From assembly GCA_012184525.1 (NCBI GenBank), contig WOFQ01000186.1, positions 1-11,564 of the forward strand: a stretch of 11,564 nt of DNA, written 5' to 3'. The DNA is from Xenoacremonium recifei. Taxonomy: Eukaryota > Ascomycota > Sordariomycetes > Hypocreales > Nectriaceae. The position numbers were made by a program, and so were the translations under genes. Position 1 is the first letter of the stretch. Every line of letters starts with the position of its first letter. Below are positions 9,121 through 11,564 of this stretch, in pieces. Below the pieces are notes generated by a model. The model was given only the letters and a program-made list of their open reading frames with translations, did no database searches and was not told the DNA's origin.

Positions 9121-10666
9121 CTAATACAGCCCAATTCGAGGCTTTTTCGAGCTGAGCGATTCTTCAATCTGGTTATCTTGAAACCCGATAATACCATATG
9201 AGTTGTAGATGTATGATAGATCAATCTGTCCCTGGGCGGAGGAGGGTCGCAGAGGGACTCGGCGAAGCGACTGACAACTTCGTAGCGAGCTATATCGCCA
9301 GTCTCAAGCAGGTACCTGGATTGTCAGCGGAGAAGGTCAATGCTTCTCGACAAACGTACCAGGAAGATTCAAAGACAATGTCAAAGAAATGATCCTGGGG
9401 AATGGGCTTTAAAGTCCATTCCGGAAGCATTAGAGCCAGATTGTCGATATGCGACGCGTATTGGGAACATTTGTCCCAGTGTGGAAATAAGGTATTAGAT
9501 GTCTCTTTCGATCGAGGATGTCTATCCTATAGGATATTCATAACCGCTGAGAAGTAGTCTTGTCGGACTTCAGGGGTCATCCTTAGAATCCTGGTCGCCT
9601 GCACAAGTCGATGAACGCGGGCGGCCTGGTTGAGAGCCTGCAAAAGCCTGGCAGGACTCTCCGCGGGCACCCATATGACAGTGAGGTAGGCTCCCTTGGA
9701 CTTGTGCGCATACTGAATTGCGGTAGCTGTTTTGCCGACACCACCAATCCCATGCAGCGTGAAGGTTCGGAGACCAGATGGCTGAGGCCCCGGATCCAAG
9801 GCTTTGTGGCAGGCAGCGACGGCATCATCGTTTTGCTCAAAGAATTTGGGGTCTTGCGGCACGGTGAGCAGATGATAAGGTGTTCTGGGCTGGATCGGAG
9901 TGACAGGCGCCGGACTGCCCGTGTTGAGATTTTCCATGAGGCGCTTGGTTTCCTCATGGCGCGTCTCATCAAGCTCCATCTTGGCGGCGTGGGATTCCAT
10001 GTCAAGGAGTCTGGACTGTGCTTCGATGCGCTGGACGACCCGCTTGTATTTATCCTCGTAGTTTGTCCACAGGGAAGTGAGGATAACACCTAACGCACGT
10101 GTCAGAGGGTGGCGATTTCGGACCAACAGAGCACATACGCAGAGGGTGTTTATTCAACAGCTTGATGGTATCAACGCCAAAGTCCACGATCAACTCAACC
10201 AGCTCCGCAAGCCTTGCGCCAATGCGAAGAGAGTTGGGGAATAAATCCTGGTAGAACTCGAAGCGGGGGAGTGATTTGCCTATGGCTTCAAGGGCACTGG
10301 TGATATGCTCCATAGCGTTGGAATGCCGCACAACGAGCTCCAGGGCCAGCCGCAGGGTTCCCCAAAGCAACGACAAGATCTCGGGCTTCGCCTGGGCAAA
10401 CACGTCCACGGCCCCTGCAAGGGAGTAGACGTTGGCGAAGAATTGCTCCAGCCGCCTGAGACATCTGGAGAACAGGCCTTGCTTGTACTTGTCCTGAGAC
10501 ATCTGGAGAACAGGCCTTGCTTGTACTTGTCCTTGAGAAGCTCGATATCATCCCGCAATGCGTCAAATGAGGTGACGCCCTCAATGCTGCGGCACTCATC
10601 CTCCGTCAGGCGGCCCCGACAGCGATCGAGCGCTACGTCCCAGTGATCTTTCGAGATGCTGCTCAT
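9121..10666 (-). pseudogene. NLR/STAND receptor relic (DUF7708-like, NB-ARC P-loop, TPR remnant)
   Basis: Fungal NLRs are cytoplasmic receptors for non-self recognition and programmed death. The ATG at 10666 opens MSSISKDHWDVALDR. A helical DUF7708-like domain follows, with PEILSLLWGTLRLALELV and LPRFEFYQDLFPNS. Intron 10138-10090 (49 nt, GTATGT...TTAG, branch CTGAC) leads to a charged linker. The P-loop GIGGVGKTA lies at 9751-9725. About 30 residues later the sequence jumps to VHRLVQ, a motif normally found after the whole NB-ARC domain, so Walker B and the ARC core are missing. A TAG at 9529-9527 interrupts the frame, which then continues as LFPHWDKCSQYASHIDNL, runs through a likely 44-nt intron (9359-9316) and reaches SSWYLLETGDIARYE. 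A further frameshift near 9265 precedes a TPR-like piece, DLSYIYNSYGIIGFQDNQIE, ending at a TAG at 9123-9121. A 38-bp tandem duplication shifts the frame near the N-terminus. With four lesions it is a pseudogene, although an internal ATG at 10502 could still open the DUF7708-like part. Confidence 0.85.
10456..10531 (-). repeat. 38-bp perfect tandem duplication in the NLR relic
   Basis: Two identical 38-bp copies (10456-10493 and 10494-10531) abut without a spacer. Each encodes DKYKQGLFSRCL on the minus strand. Because 38 is not a multiple of three, the frame from the ATG at 10666 is lost and reaches a stop near 10280. With one copy removed the frame reads straight on into RLEQFFANVYSLAG. The duplication also places ATGTCTCAG (10502-10494) in frame with the second copy. 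It is too short to be a spliced intron. Confidence 0.95.
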
Positions 10667-11163
10667 GGGCGGCGATTGAGCTCCAGATGCGGCGAGGCAC
10701 GACGACGACTTGCTTGCGATAATAGTGGGAGGGCGGCCAGGCGGTTGGTTATATGCATCTGCTGGTAGCCTGCCCCGCGCGCACTGCCACGGGGCGATAC
10801 CGAAGACGCCTTGGCTGAGGCATCGCTGGTGATCCCTGTGTTGGTGTGGGTGGGAATGGCACCTCAAATATGGATAGGTAGGCAGATGCTTCAGGCGTCT
10901 GTGCTTGAGGTGGCTTCAGGCTGCCAGGCTGTATGACAGTACGTGACGGACTGCTATTGGCGCCCTATCAGCCTCCTTCCTGCCTGCAGCACATATCTCC
11001 TTCATCGAAATATCCTACCCAGGTCTAATAATACTGCCAAAGTATCTAATAACTTAGATAAAAGCTCCTTCGTTAATTTACCAGAGAACCACGTCTATAA
11101 TGACGACGAGTAAGCATCCTTATATAGTTTGCTGACTATAGCGCCTTGACTAATCTAATCTGG
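10667..11163. other. Upstream of the NLR relic, passing into AT-rich DNA
   Basis: The first 200 bases upstream of the NLR start are of normal composition and presumably held its promoter; a TATA-like ATATAA lies on the minus strand near 10750. From about 11020 the sequence becomes clearly AT-richer, with many TA dinucleotides (for example 11026-11060). I find no gene here. The change suggests a boundary between different DNA, perhaps repeat-derived or mutated by RIP. Confidence 0.5.
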
Positions 11164-11192
11164 TTTTTCTTTTTTTTTTTTTTTTTTTTTTT
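11164..11192. repeat. Poly(T) tract, poly(A) on the minus strand
   Basis: Twenty-three T residues run from 11170 to 11192, preceded by TTTTTC. On the minus strand this is a poly(A) tract that starts 27 nt after the stop codon of the AsnRS-like fragment. It could be the tail of a retrocopied mRNA or of a retroelement, or a plain homopolymer. Confidence 0.9.
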
Positions 11193-11218
11193 CAAAAAGG
11201 GTTATTACCGCAGAACCT

Positions 11219-11491
11219 TTACGGAGTAGGGTCGCGACCGAGAACTCTAGGAAAAGGAATCACATCTTTAACATGACCTACGCCACAAAACCACCTCAAA
11301 ACACGCTCGAAACCCATACCGAATGCAGTATGCGGAACCATGCCGAAATCCCGAGACTGTAGTACCCATCCATATACATCTTGCATCTCGAGCTTTCCCT
11401 TCTCCTTAAGTCGTAACTCGAGGTCTTCCCTAGTAAAGGACTTTTCTGCTACTCTATATATCTGTAACGGTCCAACTGAGTATATTGACAA
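11219..11491 (-). pseudogene. C-terminal fragment of an asparaginyl-tRNA synthetase-like gene
   Basis: The frame encodes the end of a class II (subclass IIb) aminoacyl-tRNA synthetase. It has class II motif 3 as FGMGFERVLRWFCG, preceded by FGMVPHTA and followed by HVKDVIPFPR, which matches asparaginyl- better than aspartyl-tRNA synthetases. Only 89 sense codons remain of a family normally of about 450-650 residues. An in-frame TAG at 11494-11492 closes the frame upstream, and the first ATG is internal. The 70 bases left in the window are pyrimidine-rich on the minus strand and end in TTAG, so an intron just upstream is possible and the gene may continue beyond the window. A poly(A) tract follows shortly after the stop. 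Codons end in A/T more often than in the ValRS gene. Confidence 0.65.
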
Positions 11492-11564
11492 CTAGCTGGA
11501 TGACTAGAACGAGTATCCTAAAGCTAAGGAGGAAAGAAAGGAGAAAAGGAATAGGAGCACAGCT

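Noticed and set aside
9611..10093. Plus-strand 160-codon frame
   Set aside because: Antisense shadow of the NLR exon that carries the P-loop.
10667..10867. N-terminal extension of the NLR frame upstream of the ATG at 10666
   Set aside because: The open frame starts with TTG and contains no ATG before 10666.

Overview
The window comes from a filamentous ascomycete (Pezizomycotina), most likely a Sordariomycete. The signs are very short introns (44-66 nt in most cases) with GTAAGT-like donors and CTAAC/CTGAC branch sites, pyrimidine-rich leaders, a glutamine-rich Yap-type bZIP regulator, and an NLR (STAND) gene of the fungal type. There are no bacterial-style operons. Most long open frames here lack an ATG or run antisense to real genes.

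Layout, left to right. (1) 1-711: flank without a supportable gene. (2) 712-2089, minus strand: a three-exon gene for a Yap/AP-1-like bZIP factor of the Fcr3/RsmA type, about 355 aa. (3) 2090-5440: a 3.3 kb shared upstream region between the divergent bZIP and ValRS genes. It holds small repeats, a pyrimidine-rich tract, one TGACTCA bZIP site and one weak candidate small spliced gene. (4) 5441-8953, plus strand: a six-exon valyl-tRNA synthetase gene. All catalytic, editing and C-terminal parts are recognisable, but codon 500 is TAG where the family has the second Trp of the motif RQLWWGHR. (5) 9121-10666, minus strand: a broken NLR gene with a DUF7708-like N-terminus, a P-loop and remnants of a post-NB-ARC and TPR region. 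It carries a 38-bp tandem duplication that shifts the frame, an internal deletion of most of the NB-ARC domain, a stop codon and a second frameshift. (6) About 11020 to the end: AT-richer DNA with a poly(T) tract and, on the minus strand, an 89-codon C-terminal fragment of an asparaginyl-tRNA synthetase-like gene.

The main point of interest is the ValRS stop codon. The reading frame and five introns are otherwise intact for 536 codons after it. The A of the TAG lies in the 5-nt loop of a perfect 6-bp hairpin, in the U-A-G context favoured by the A-to-I mRNA editing known from sexual stages of Fusarium, Neurospora and Sordaria. Editing would restore Trp. Several substitutions at normally conserved positions suggest this may be a second, diverged ValRS copy rather than the housekeeping gene. 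A sequencing error or a young pseudogene remains possible.

The genes do not form an obvious pathway. The right third looks like a decay zone (NLR relic, aaRS fragment, AT shift), as expected of accessory or repeat-flanked fungal DNA.
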